64,000 nucleotides of DNA from Hippopus hippopus (Eukaryota > Mollusca > Bivalvia > Cardiida > Cardiidae), in contig OX328103.1 of the NCBI GenBank assembly GCA_946811185.2, positions 26,270,172 to 26,334,171 on the forward strand, read 5' to 3'. A model generated the notes under the pieces. That model made no database searches and was not told the origin of the DNA. It worked only from the letters and a program-made list of their open reading frames with translations. Numbering within the stretch: position 1 is the first letter of the stretch; each line of letters opens with the position of its first letter. Position numbers and translations under genes: made by a program. Positions 12,101 through 27,100 of the stretch are shown one piece after another.

Positions 12101-15100
12101 GAAAATAGGTCATGTTTGGTCAAAAGACTCAGGTGAGCGACTTCAGGGCCATCATGGCCCTCTTGTTCTTTGTTTGGTATTTAACATTATTTCAGTTAAA
12201 TTGTGGCAGTCAATGCACTTACACATACTTTCCTGGAGTTTTGTTTCACCAGGACTTCATACACTATTCTTCCCATGCCATTGGCTGCTTTCTCATATAA
12301 CCATCATTGAAACAATGATCAAGGTTGTGAAAGGAATGAATCCTGTTACAATGGCTATCATCAGTGCTCAGAAAGAAATTAGCCAAGCACAGGGATTCAA
12401 ATCCACAACTGCTGATTTCAAGCCCTGTACATAACCCATTGAGGCACAGGGCTCTGCTCACGGGATTTTTTAGTAAAGGAATAAGACAGTTCTGCTGTAT
12501 AAATCATGTTGAATTTATGCACAGGTCATGCTCTTCTGATTGGCTTTTAGTGATAAAATCTGTGCTTTATTAAAGAAATTGGATCTGGAATATTACAAAA
12601 TTAATGTCTTCTTTTGATGAAACTCTTACTGGATGACAAAATTTCTGACTTGCTTACAATGAAAGCATTTGCAGATATCAAATTATATGTGTCTCAAATG
12701 ATGGACTTTTTCTTGGAAGTAGTAGAAAACATTGTGGGGAAAGAAGAATATTGCTGGAAATCATCATTTTCTTCATTTCAGACAATGATATCAAAAGTTT
12801 TCTTTTCACAGTCAATGAAACATTGGATCGTTTTGTAGAGGGTTAGTGTTCCTATGTACTAGCACAACCCTGTACACCATGATGTTAAAGGGAGGGACAG
12901 TGTTGAGTTCTAGATTAAGATCTCATTAAGGCCATCACATCAAAGTTATCATACCTCACAAAACCAAGCTAGCAGGCTTTACTAGAATCAGGATACTTGT
13001 CCAACTATATGTCTGTCCATCTGGTGGGGAAGGGATATTTGTTGGTCTGGAACAGTTCTATTTCATGTTGATAAACCCTTTACCAAACAAGTTGGCTTCT
13101 TTACAAAAGAAGCCAGGAGAGGTCAGCATGAATGTTTTCAAATAGTTTATTAGCTTTTAATTTCATTATATTTTGTTACATGTAAACAAACAATTAAAAA
13201 AGCCGCCGCATAGGAACCTCTTATGCTTTACATGACGGTCATTTGACCTTCTTTCCACTTTTTCAAGTCGCATGATCTTGTCCAGCGGTCTTCTTTCTCT
13301 TTTTTAACGAAATTCTTCTTATTTATTCTTCTGCTTAGATTTATTTGCTTAATGAAAATTTTCAATTATTTGAGAGGTCATTTGCAACCTTGGCAAATTA
13401 ATATAACAAATCTTTTCTGAAATTCGTCATGTAAAAATAAACCACGTCTATTTCCTGTTTCGGTTTTTTGATTTCGCTTTATTTACAAAACCATGACGAA
13501 ACAGACTGTGTATCAGAACAATGTTGCAAGAAAAATGGATTTAGACAGCAAATTCTGTGGCAGTCTGCCTTTTAAACTCACCACTGTTGGAGAGGTCTGA
13601 TGACCTCTCCAATAATCCTGTGTTTAACTGACCCTGAAGAAAAAGAGAATATGAAAAGATTTTGGGAAAAGAAGAAAATGCTAATACCAGCTTTTTTTCT
13701 CCTTTTCCCACAATCTTTTCAACCCTTACAAAGACAAATCTGTTATTTGGGCCACAGTGAATTTGGCATCCGGAGATGTTTTTGATTTTATCTAGACTAA
13801 TATTTCGTTGTTTTACATACAGTTAAATGTATATTTCATTAGAATGTTTTCTATACTTCTATTGTAGGAGTTAATACCCCTCATTATCTGCACGTCCATG
13901 TTACACCCAGATGCAAAAGAGAGAGACAGTCTGCTCAATATATTGTTTAATCTCATCAAAAAGCCTGACGAGGAACAAAGGTAAATTAGTGGTGTTCTTG
14001 GAAAAATTAGTTGAACACATTATTGTAATGCTTTATACCAAGCAAATCTTCCCATAATATGAATCAGTTTGTACTAAAAATGGCTAAATTGTGAGGTTGA
14101 AATGTACTGCGAAATTCAGAAAATTCATCCAGCGTAAAAGTTACAGTCAGCATCTGCATATTTTTCGCAGAGGCATTAACTTTTTCCCAAGCCATAGATT
14201 TTAGACTTTTCTAAATTGAGAGTATCTGCAGGCGACAAATTTCAAAGTCATATTTATAACAAACTTATAATGATTTTAGAATTTGATCCATTTTATTTTC
14301 TTTCCTATTTTCAGAAAAAGACTAAAAATTATAACTATAATAACTGTTTTATGTCTGTAAGGTTTTAAGGGTTAGATGGGTTTGATATGGGTTTACCTAG
14401 TTATAGGGTATTGAAGACACTAGGCAAAGATCAGAATTCACAAACCTGCAGGCTGTATCCTGGTCTCTCTGTTTTCAAAGGAAACCCTTGAGGGGTTATG
14501 ATAATCTGTATAAATGAGTTATGAATGTTTACCCATTCTCTTGGCTTTATGGTGAAGGTGTAAAATTTGAAACCTGGAGGTTCCTGGTGTGATTCTTTGC
14601 AGGGGAGTGTCCTTAGGTAAGACAGAGTCACAGTCTAGTACTGATGAAACCCAGGACATTCATAAATTAGTAGGCTGTCATTATTGTATGAAGTAGAAAA
14701 TGTTGGCTGAAAAGAGACCAGACAGGCCATGCCTGTTGCTTGACTGGACACTGGTGACATGCTATCAGCTATGTTGATGGGGTCGGGTCCCGATGCCGAG
14801 CAAGGAAGCAAGTCTCCTGGAGGAGTCAAGCTATTAGCCTTGCTAATCTGTGGAGACGTGCTTCTAGGCATGTCAGTATCTGTGACATCACTGCATCACC
14901 CCTATGCAGAGAAACCAGAAAGATCCTGTACAAGTACATTAAATCTCAACATCTAGCTGAATACTTCATAGCTTGCAAACAGAGCAAAATTGTACCCAGA
15001 GGACTCAAAATCAAGCTCCAATCCAGAATTCAGGACCCGGAACGCCAAACACAATGGAACCGGATCCTGACTGAATCAGCGCTGAACCTAGTAGAATTAC

Positions 15101-18100
15101 TACTACTCTACTACCATAGGAGAACAAACAACCTTGATAGATCGTACTTTAATACGAAGCAAGATCTAACTAAGACATGCTCATAGGAGGAACGGAATTT
15201 CTACCAGTAGTTCTAACATTTAACAAGAACAACTCCCAATCAAACGCATGATACTCAGTCTCTTGCCACTCATCAATGTAACTCTCCCTGAGATTTTCCC
15301 TATTTACCCTACATTCGCCAACAAAATAGGCCTCAAAATACAGGACTCCATCACCTGCCCCAGATTCTCAAGTAAATTCCCTTCAAAATCTGGTGTTGTC
15401 ATATGCAACTTTGTTGAAGACTGCACTCTTTCTAACTGCAACTTCTGCAGTCAGATGAACAATAGCTTAGTCTTCCAAAGTACTTACACGTCGCTTAAAT
15501 ATCACTGCAAATTAAGAGGAAACTGTACAACCAAGAACGTTATCTATCTCTTAACGTGCAACAAGTGTTACAAACAATACTTGGGAGAAACTCAATGTAA
15601 GTTCCAAATTAGGATTAAGGAACACCTCAGGGACATACGCCTAAATAAAGACACTCCCATGGCCAATCACTTCAACTCAGATTCTCACACACTGAAATCC
15701 GCACTGACCCCGAGTCTGCCAAGAGCACCATCTTCAGGCGCCAATGAGAATCTTATTGGATCTACCAACTCCACACTGTCTATCTGGTAGGGATCAATAT
15801 CTCAGGATAGCCAGGAAACCTGCACTCAGCCATCTTATTCTTGTCATTATTGTATGATTTAAATAATGTTAATTAAGAGTTACATAACACCATTCAATCA
15901 ATCGACCTCTCTTTCTTATAGGCAGCTGATACTGACAGGTTGTGTAGCATTTGCTCAGCATGTGGGTCCAACTCGCCTGGAGGCAGAACTGCTGCCCCAG
16001 TGTTGGGAACAGATCAGTCACAAATACATGGAGAGAAGATTATTAGTGGCTGAGGCATGTGGTGCACTGGCTGCTTATCTCCCGGTAAGTTATATAACAA
16101 AGTCTTAGAATTCAAATGCTAGGGTCTTTACAGAACACTTTTAGGCTGACATTTTCTCCTTTTTCCACAGTGTTTTCTATCCTATCAAAAGCAAAACCCT
16201 TGAAATGAACCTCATTTGAGCCTCATTTGGTATGTCTTCTGCAAATGCTTTCAATTTGGACGAGTCTAAAGTTTTATCATTTGGTACAGAGTTAAGGTCA
16301 TTTGAGCTTGGGATTGTATGGTTAAAGAGTTCAAATATGGTGGTTACCAGTATTTGCTCTTTCTTTCTTACACTGTTTTCAAAATCCTTCTTCCCCATTG
16401 TCTTTTGACCCACAGATAATACACCAATAGCAAAAAGTTTCAACACAGGTAAGCCTGCATGGACTGCACAGGCCGACCTAGAAAGATATTTTTTGTAGAT
16501 ATATTAAATACTTTTTCATTGAGCATGACCCATAAATTTTTAACTACGCTATTCAGAAGAAAATATGACGGTGTTGCTATAGCCTTGTTGTCTGTGTTGT
16601 CTGCTTTGTCATTGGGATTGTCATGCAAGAACATTAACATTTTCTCATATTTCTGTTATTACTGAAGATATTTACTTTAAATTTAGGACAGTAACTTGTT
16701 AATTATTAAAAGGGGAAACCTCAAGGGCAGGTAACTCTCAAAATATTCTGACAGTAAAAGTTATGCTCCTTTTTGACTTGGAATTTTCACTGCAAAAGCA
16801 TCTGCCACTTAACATAGGCACCAGCATGTAGTACTCTTGTTGGTACATTGTGGTAATGTGTTTGTTTCTGTTTGTTCCAGCCTGAAATCCGCAGTTCCCT
16901 TGTTTTATCAATGTTACAACAGATGTTACAAGATGATAAAGAGGCTGACGTCAGAGAAGCTGTAGTCAGGAGTCTGGGATTGATTATTGGGTTTATTTCT
17001 GATAAGGATAAATATCCACAGGTATGACATTTAGATGTGAAATATGTTTCTGTCTAGCTGTCTTGTTTTGTTTTTTCTTAGTGTATATTTTCATGTTCTG
17101 TGAAAAGGAGATCTAACATATCTCTGCAGTGCATGATACCAAGCAAGTCATCACATAATTATGGATCCATAAAATCCATGTGGTCTAAAAACTAACTAAA
17201 TCATGAGGTAGAATGTTCCTTGGACATGCAAAAAATTTACAAATAGCAAAATGTTTCGACCCATGTTAGCCGGCATGGATTGTGCAGGCTGGCATGGATC
17301 GATACTTTTTGCAGATGTATTGAAGCCCCTTTTCACTGAGCAGGGCTCACGTTCTTCTTTATAGGCCTGAAGGGATGTATTATGGTATGCTCTTGGTAAT
17401 CTGTTGGTCTGTTAATAATTTCATGTCTGCTCTATATCTCTTTAACCGTTGTCTGATTATGAAAATATTTCCACAAATGTGTGCTCCTTTATGAGACAAC
17501 ATCCAGAGCAGTCGTTTCAGATGCCAAGCTTCATGGTAAAGTTTTACAGCAGGGTCAGAGGTTATATGCTCTTAGATCATGGCTGCTTCATATTCCTTGC
17601 ACCTTGGTCTGACTTCGAAAATAATTCCTATCAGTATATACCTACATACCTTTATACCAAAAGTGACATGCTCTCGCTAGCTTCTTTTGTATATTCTCCC
17701 GCATTATATTGCAGAGCTCTTGTTCTGCTTTTATGCTGTATACATGAAGTTTCTCTTTCTTCTACTTTTTTTCTCTGCATTTTAAGTCTTTTGCTGTCTA
17801 CTAAATAAATTTGACTTTTCAAGAGTATAGTACTTATGCAACAACGTAAGATGATTCCTTTTGTTGTAGTTTGTGTAGTCTGATCTTGATCTTCACTTCT
17901 GAAAAAGCTATAGTACTTGAAAATGGCTGTCAAAGAGTTAAATATTGTTATTTTGTAGTTTATTTGTTCATTTGACTTCTTTTACATACGTCCTCTTTAT
18001 AATAAGGGTTTAAGTGTTTTTTTTATTTTCCGATTTTTTATGCGCTGAAATATGTTTTTTCTATACTTATATTCATTTAACCCCGTATCACAGAATCTGG

Positions 18101-21100
18101 AGTTTAACTGACCTTGAGGAAGAAGGCTTTTGAAAAAATTGTTGGAAAAGGAGAAAAAACATTTTCTCTTTTTCCAACTCTGTTTCTTCCTTTTCAAAGA
18201 CAAATCCAACCATTTGAACCAAAATTAGTACTGTTGTCTGTGAATTCTTTAGAATTCGACAAGTCTTAGGTTTTGAAACTTGTCTTTCAAAGTGTTGAAA
18301 ATGTTGAGAGAAAAAGAAGAAAATGCTTGTTACCAGTATTTTCTCCTTTTCCCACAATGTTTTCAAAAGCCCTTCTTCCTCAAGGTCATTAAAAGATGTG
18401 ATTGTTAGATAAAGGATTTAGTCACTTTTTGTTATTGTCATAGATGTGAAAGGTTAATCCATTTTGATTTAGAACTTTTTCTTTTAACTCTTTCAGTGCT
18501 ATAGGCAAAAACAGTGGCTTTGGCAGATGGCATAAATTAAGATCAGACTACACAGAATGCATAGTTTGATTTTGAATCTTTGCCATCCAATTGTTATGTC
18601 AAGCCTGCAAGATAAATAGCTTTCTGAGTTTCGGTTGATTGTATTTTTAACTCATTACCAAACAACAAAATTTTAGGTTTGTCCAATTCGAAAGCATTTG
18701 CAGACGACAAAATAAAAGTGACTGAAAATTTGAAATTTGTTTTGTGAAGGGTAGAAAACATTGTGGGAAAAGGAGAAAATGCTGGTTACCAGCATTTTCT
18801 CCTTTTCCCACAATGTTTTCCAAAGGCTTCTTTCTCAGGGTCGTCAAAAGTAGGGATTGTGTGGTAATGGGTTAACTGCCAAAAGAGGTCTAAGTTATTT
18901 ATTTGGCAGTGAGGAGTGAAATCTACCTCTGATTTGAACAAGTGACATGATGTGGAATTCAAAACTGAAGGAAAAGAATTGTTTCGTAATGATGTAAAGC
19001 TTGATATGAAAAAAGAAAAATGGCTTATAACAGGCAAAGACTCCTTTTCCTATAATATTTGTTAAAGCATGAAAGAGTGAATGTTGGTCAATGATTGGAG
19101 ATGTCTTTAAAAGGGTAAAAAAATACTGTTGGGTTAATATAAAATACTGTTTACCAGCACTTTCTCATTTTTAGCTCTACTGGCTAAAAGCCAGCAGAGC
19201 TTATGTCATGGCATGGTTTCCGTCGTCCATCCGTCCATCTGTCTGTCCGTCCGTTAGTCTTTTTCTTGTTTACACGATAGAGTCTGCATTTGTGGTCAGA
19301 TTTCCATGAAACTTGCACAGTTTGTTTATCGTATCAATAGCTTCAACCCTATTGATTTTGAAAAAAATCCAACAAACAGTATGGGAAAAGTAGCCATTTC
19401 AAGTTATAAATTTTCATTTCTTGTTTACGCGATAAAGTCTGCATTTGTTATCAGATTTTTGTGAAACTTGCACAATTTGTTTATCTCATCAACAGCTTCA
19501 ACCCTATTGATTTTGAAAAAAATCCAACAAACAGTATGGGAAAAGTAGCCATTTCAAGTTGAAAATTTCGATTTTCTTGTTTACGCAATGAAGTCAGCAT
19601 TTCTTGTTTTAATTGTTGTATTTTTTTTTTTTTCTTTTTGCATCATGAATTCATAATATATGCTAGCATAAAAGCAAAATCACTGCCAGTAGAGCAATTT
19701 CAGGCCCTTCAGGGCCTCTAGTTGCATGACACTGTCCTGAAAAAAAAAAAAAGAAAAAGGACATTACTTAAGGATTAATCAAAATAAAAACAAATTACAT
19801 GCATTTCCCTTTATTGTAACAGTCTATTTCTAGTAAATAACCAGACAGATTTAATACAGTACAACTGTTCCACCATGTCTATAAAATTGCAGATGCATTT
19901 GTTTTGTCATAAATTTCTCTCAGTTAACTATCAGGAATATTGTTCTGAGACAAGAAGGTTCATCTTGGGAAATTGTTAACCGAGTAAATCTTGTTACGCC
20001 AGGGTATAAATTAAGACTGTAAACCCCAAAAGGGAGTCTAGGAAATTGCAGAATTCAACAAAAATTGTCCTATCCATATTGTTATCTTTTATTCTTGAGA
20101 TACATAGATTTCTATTAAACATTTATGTGGGCAAATATTTTAAAAACTGTACTGTCACATGTCTCCTTGCTAACCTAATTAAATTATGTACCGTGATCTC
20201 TGTGTCTTAACCCTTTATCAAACAATCCTATGCCCTGAGGAAAATGGTTCTGGAAAACATTGTGGGAAATGGTAAAAAAGCTGGTGACCAGCATTTTCTT
20301 CTTTTCCTGCAATGTTTTCTACCAATTCAAAGACAAAAGCCATCTCAGAGCCACATCACATCTGTCATCATTCTGCGGATGCTTTCATATTGGCCTGGTC
20401 TTAAACTTTGTTTTAAAGGTAAAGAGTTAATTAAATGTTACTTATATTGTCTCAACATTATTTCAATTATATCATGACACCAGATCACCTACTTGTGTGT
20501 TATTCAGGATTTTATGAGTACTAGGCTGGGGCTGTAAGGTTTCTTGTTCAAGGGCATTCCCATGAAAGACCCTTTGTCTCAATGTCCTAGACCGCTATCT
20601 TCATTACTTCATAAAAACGAAGTTGTACATCAAAAATATTTCAAAACATCAATTCAAACTATGGGTAGTCAGCATGAATTCAAATTTAATCTATGGATAC
20701 AAAAAAAAAAACCAATTGTGGCAGAAGGAAAAAAGATCTCATTATGAATAATATTTCCTTTTGCCATAATGTTTTACAAGCATGGTTTGCTGCAAGACTA
20801 AGTAAGTTACCTTCTCATGATAATGTGCATAACAAAACACTGAAGATAGATACTAAACCTTACCAAACAACAAAATGTCAAACCCGTCAGACCTGAAAGC
20901 TTTTGTAGATGAAAAATTAAATGTGGCTCAAATGATGGGGTTTGTCTTTGATAGGGTTGAAAACATTGTGGGAAAAGGAGAAAATGTTGGGAACCAACAT
21001 TTTCTCCTTTTCCCACAGTGTTTTCAAAATGCCTCTTCCTCAGGATCATTAAAACTGGGGATTGTGTGGTGAAGGTTAACCCATCACCAGATAATCCTGT

Positions 21101-24100
21101 CTTTTAACAACCTTGAAGATAAAGGTTTTTGGAAACAATGTTGGAAAAGGACAAAATGCTCGTACACATTTATTTGCAATATTTTGAACCCTTTATGAAT
21201 ATAATCTCATCATTTTATGTACATTTGTCATGTGCAAGTACTTTGAATTTAGACAAATTTGAAGATTTGGGTTTTGATTAAGAGGTAATAAATGGAAGGA
21301 TTTTTTGATTAATAAGTAGAAAGATCAGTATTATTGCAATTTTTATGCTGTTTTGACACAAAATGTCAAGGGACACTTATAAGTGATCATTTTGAATATT
21401 ATCCAATCTAAATTTGAAGACAAGCCTTGTGATTGGATGAGATGTTCTGTCTCAACCAATTAGGTGGATAGTCTTGGATTTTTCCCCTTTTGAATCAAAT
21501 ATAGACCTTGTTTATTTTACAAGCTTTAAGTCTTAGGCAGAAGACAAAATTTAGACTCATAAGTATTGAAAGCATTGAGCTATGTCTAAATTGTCGTCTG
21601 CAAATGCTTTCAATTCTAACCAGTTTAAAATTTTGTCGTGTGGTTAAGAATTGAACATTTCCATTTCTTCCCACACAGGCAACAGACTTGTTAAAAACAG
21701 CATTGAAAGACACAGCGGAGAAAGTAGTGACCAGCGCAAAGCAGATCTTCCTACCTTCATTCGCAATGTGGGCGTATGAGCTTGGAAAACTGGAGCACAG
21801 TCTGTTACACAGTTTACTTCGAGATCTGGAAGAACTAGTTAAGGCAATTTCATTATATACTTGCTTTTTGCTAGAGCTAACATTTTGCACAGGGAAAAAC
21901 AGGTACAGAATTGTTATGCTGTACTGCCTCCATTGATTGGGATGATATTGGATGTCGTAAATGTACTCTGGTTGATTTATTTTGATTTGATCCATAGATT
22001 GACCACTGAGGAAGCCCATTCTCAGTTACAAACAAGCTAGGGGAGGGTTAATTTGAGGGGATGCATCAAAAAGGGAAATCTAAGATCAGTGGGTAGGCTC
22101 ACCAAACAAGGAAAGAACAACTAGAATGATTAGTATTACAGAGGAAAGGAGAAATTTTCTTTCTATATATACATGAAGTTTGCCAACACTTATTGAAGAA
22201 AAAGAAAACTGGTAAGAAAATGAAAATGTGTTTTTTGAATTATACAGAAAATATTTTGGGAAAAGGAGCAGTTGCTGGTTACCAGCAGTTGCTTCCTTTT
22301 CCCATAATAATGCCACTACCTTGGGAAGGATGTTGTGCATAGCACTGGTAAAAAGAAACTCCTGTAAAGCTTGAATAGGTGCACTGGCAGCTGTGTTATA
22401 TTTGAAAAAATGTTGAAAATGGCATTGAACACTAAACAATCAACTATCACTTATAATATTTAGATACACTACAAAGATACATTAAACCCTTTTTTGCCAG
22501 AGCCCTGTTCAAATGTATATTTTTATTTATTAGGTGTTCTGTTTTCTCCTGTGCTTCAGCTGCTTAACATTATGTCTATCAGTATTGTATAGTTGTATAA
22601 CACTTTAACCCTCCACCAAACAGTTCCATGTGTCAACCCTTTACCACACAATTAAAAGTTTTAACATTCATAGGGACGAAGGCCTTTGAAGAAAACATTG
22701 TGTAAAAAGGAGAAAATGCTGTTAAGCAGCATTTTTCCTTTTTCTACAGTGTTTTCAACCTTTTCAAAGAAAAGTGTTATCATTTAAGCCACATTTAATC
22801 TCTTATCTGCAAATGCCTCCATTTTGGACAATTAAAAAAGATCTGTCCACAGGTAAAGAGTTAACAGTACCCAGGAAGAAGTCTTTTGAAAACCTTGTGG
22901 GAAAAGAAGAAAAATACAACCACAATTTTGTTTTTCCAACAATGTTTCCAACTTTTATTTACTTACTAAATGTATCATTTAAGCCTCATTTATATGTCCA
23001 GTGTTCTGCCAAGGATTACTCAGAGAGGGGAAAGATTTCCGATTAAGTGGCATACAAGAGCTGATTGATAAGACATGAGCCTCATATATGGCCTGCAACA
23101 TGCGAAAAAGGGCATTCGGACATTTGCGTAAAGTGTCGTTCCAGATAAGCCTGCCCAGTCTGCGCAGACTAATCTGAAATGATACTTGCCATTTTTATGT
23201 GATTTTTTTTTTTTGTTTTGTTCAAGTCTACTTTAGGAAAAAATCTAATGTAGTTGTAAATTAATGTGACGTCTCAGATTAGCCTGCGCGGACTGCGCAG
23301 GCAGATGTGAGACAACACTTTACGCAAATGTCTGAATACCCCTTTTTTGTGTGTTGCAGGCTATATAAGGGTTTGGCTTTTGGCGGACATATTGCATTTT
23401 TCAACAGTATCTATACACTTTTGCCAGCTATGTTTAAGAGCCTCAATGCTGCTTGTAAAGAAGTCCCTTTCCACTCTGACCATTCAGATAGTCCCCCACT
23501 GCATGTACTACATCATTATCTGACAGAAAGTGTGTACTGGAAATGGCCTTTTTCAATTTTTGAAATAGATTAAAGTCTGATGGAGTGAGATCAAGTGATT
23601 AAGGTGGATGATCGATTACAAAGCCACAATCATAGCCATAGCAATGACAGACGTATGAACATTGTCTTGGACTGGTGGAACTAAGTCACATGCCTTGTTT
23701 ACTTTAGAGTGCTACTCTTTGACATAAACAGACCAAATGACACCCCTCTTTGGATACACAGCCTTAAATAGTCATGGAATAGTAGGGCTGAAAAAGATTA
23801 TCCTTGCTTAACTCCATCAATATGAAAATGATAATAACACAAGGGTCAAGACTTCAATCAGCCCGTCATAAATAAGAGACACTTTCAAAATCAGTGATAC
23901 AAAGTCACAGAATCTTCTCCTTGGTAGAACATTGTTTGTTGTCTGCATATTGTGCTCATTGGCGCTTGATCTTAATTTAAAATCTTTGCATATGTGTAAC
24001 CTAATTATAAAAAGTCATTTATTAGGTTACACATATGCAACGATTTTAAATTAAGATCGAGCGCCAGTGATTGTGCTTTCAATATTGATGAATCTATCAT

Positions 24101-27100
24101 TTCGTTTCTGTTCAACTCTTTACCAGAAGACAAAATTTTAGATTTGTTCAAATTGAAAGGATTTGCAGATGACAAATTCAGTGTGGCTCATATGATGGTA
24201 TTTGTCTTTGATGGAGTAGAAAATACTGTGGGATAAGGAGAAAATACTAATTACCAGCAATATTTTCAAAAGGTTTCTTTCTCAGGCATGTTAAAACTCA
24301 GGATTGCATAGAATGGAATAGACTAATGTTTATTGCACAGACATACCCAACATGAAAGATATAGGCTTATTTAACAACATTACATTATTATTATGCTATT
24401 TTAATCAATCTCTGTATTTATATTTATGATATACCTGAAAATTTTCTGGCTCAAATACATGCGTCACACATGGATAAAATATCACACATGACAAAAAAAA
24501 AAGTTCCATATCTACACACTGAAATACAGACCCAAATATGGGACGATGACGTAACTCAGGCACTGAATATGTATGTATTGATTTGCATTTTGACTGGTCA
24601 AAATTTTATGTTGTAATATCCACCATTCATAAAAACAAAGTTACTGGCTACTACACCATAGTTTGTTTTATTTTGTTTACCTTTTTTGAATAAAATGTCA
24701 GTAAATCTCAATATTTTGCCATTTAAAGTTGTTGGTATATAATAAAAGGAATGTAATGCTGTAGTAACTTTCCTCGCAATAGTATCTGCTTCTCACTGTG
24801 CTAGAAAATTTTGACATCTTGCTAGACCTTTGCACTTGCACAGTATCAAATTTTCTCACACTGCTCAAATCAAAATACATGTACAAGCACTAGGGAAGTT
24901 ACTTCAACATTATTCTGTATGTTTTCCTGAAATAGAGACTAAGAAAATATACAATGGTAATCTAGGCTTATTTTGGATACTTTTTGCCCATATTTCTGCC
25001 AAAACCCTCTACAACAAACCCCAAGGTGGGTCTTTGTCAGCGTTCATTAAAAAAAGAAAAAAATTCTAGCCATACCAAACAATCTTGTGTAAAATTCTAG
25101 CCAGACCAAACAATCTTGTGTTTTCAGCTCCCTGAGAGAGATAGCTCTTGAAAATATTGTGGGATAAGGAGGAAGTGCAGGTGACCTGTTTGGCACCTTC
25201 CAATGCTTTGAATACAGACAAGTGTAACATTTTTTCATCTGGTAAAGAGTTATTTTTGTGAAAATGAACCGCAGTTGGGACTGTTTTATATGAAGTTCAG
25301 TGGGTTTTATTTTCAGACTCTTTTTTTTCATATTTTCCAGTCAAATTGATGGGAATTACTGTATAAGTGGAAATTTTTGCAACATGGAAATTTTTGCGAT
25401 TTTGCGAATTTGAAAAATTCACAAACTTTCCTGTTCGTGTATTTTACTACAAGTAAACTAACAAATAACGAGTGTCTTGAATTTGCAAACATTTCTTTTC
25501 ACAAAATGTCTGTAATCTGTAATTCTCAAACTTTTTCGACACGCGTATATATCCACGTATACAGTAATTTGGCTCACAATCATAGGCTGTTAGGAAATAT
25601 TTTAGGAACCAAACTTCCCTAGTAATCTAAGTCACTACTTTGTGCAAATAGCTTTCTTTCTGTTGCACATAATTTTGGAAAACATAGTCATAATAGGAAA
25701 ATTTTATCTTAACAATCAGTTTCACCATCTTTAATCTGTAAATGTTCAAATTTATTGCCAGCTGTCTTCCTGTAAACTTGTCCATGGCATGGGCATGAAA
25801 ATTGCTGTATCCTTTGTGTGCAAATGAACTTTTGCTAAGGATGTAAATCTATATGAAAATTCAAATCCAGGAATGGTTTAGAAAACAGATATGGAAAGTG
25901 AGAGGATGATGCTAAAATTTAGGGGTAGACAAAAGAACACTGAGGCAAACTGAAAATAAATGCTTGCATTAAATTATAAATGAGTGGCATTTTGGCAAAA
26001 GGAGGTTTAATGCATCTCCATATTGGACTATACTAGGTAAGGCATAGATCAGGGAGACATAAAATCCATTTAGTCTAACAATAGACTGAATGGCGAGATA
26101 GGCTGGTCCTTTGAAATGCATATACCGGTAATTTACTTGTAGCACAGACTGCACATGCTGACATGGGTAAATACTTTTTGCAGATGCATCATGCCTTTTT
26201 TTCACAGAGCATAACTAAAACACTTTCTACCATGCCAGGGCTATTATTTAAGTGATGGATTGTAATCACCCAGAGTTAGAACTCTTTGCCCATAGCACTA
26301 GCTCTGAGTTATTTTTTGGAGAACAGATTAAGAGCACATTGTTTTTTAACTCGTAGTGGTCAAAGCAACTTATATTTACAGTATTTGTGCTTACAAACTT
26401 ATTTATCGTTACATTTACAAGCAAACCATTTAAATAATGATCACTCGTTCATTTAGATGATTGTATCATTTGTGTACAGTTCTAAATTTGGGCTCTGAAG
26501 TGTCTTACTAAAGGACACTTCCATGAAAAATACTCAGAGCCTTGGATGTGGATAGAACTGTGAACCTCTAGGTTACCAATCTTACACGTTCACCACTAAG
26601 ATCCGCAACCCTCCACATAGTTAGATGAAGATCAGCCACTGTATTTATTTGATAAAATAATTTGATAATTCAAGGATATCAAATACAGACTGCATTGACT
26701 TAGAGATGAAAGGTGAATACAATAATATCGAATTATGGGAACCAAATTGTATTTCACAGACGAGGAGCCGTGTAGCAGTGTGATTGCCTTGTGTCCTTGT
26801 ACTAATAACTCTTTCATCAAAAAGCAAAATTTTTGACTTGTCTAAATTTCTAAATTATAAGCTTTTGCAGATGACATATCAAATGAGGCTCAAATGATGG
26901 AAACTGTCTGTGATAGGCTAGAAAACATTGTGGGAAAAGGTGAAAACAATGATTACAAGCATCTTCTCCTTTTCCCACAATGTTTTTAAATGGCCCCACT
27001 CTCAGGGTCATTGAAACTCAGGTTTGTGTGGTAAAGGGTTAAGCCTTTACCAAACAGTCTCATGTTGGAAGGACGGAAGGAATTAGGCTTTTGAAAATAC

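Noticed and set aside
15866..16108. Stand-alone 80-codon gene
   Set aside because: It is RELCH exon G plus intron read-through on both sides.
17449..17808. 119-codon hydrophobic frame
   Set aside because: Cys/Leu/Ser-rich reading of an AT- and pyrimidine-rich intron; no splice signals, domain or family resemblance.
21838..21936. Extension of exon I in frame to the stop at 21934
   Set aside because: Residues after DLEEL do not resemble the family, and a GTTAAG donor keeps the reading phase to exon J.
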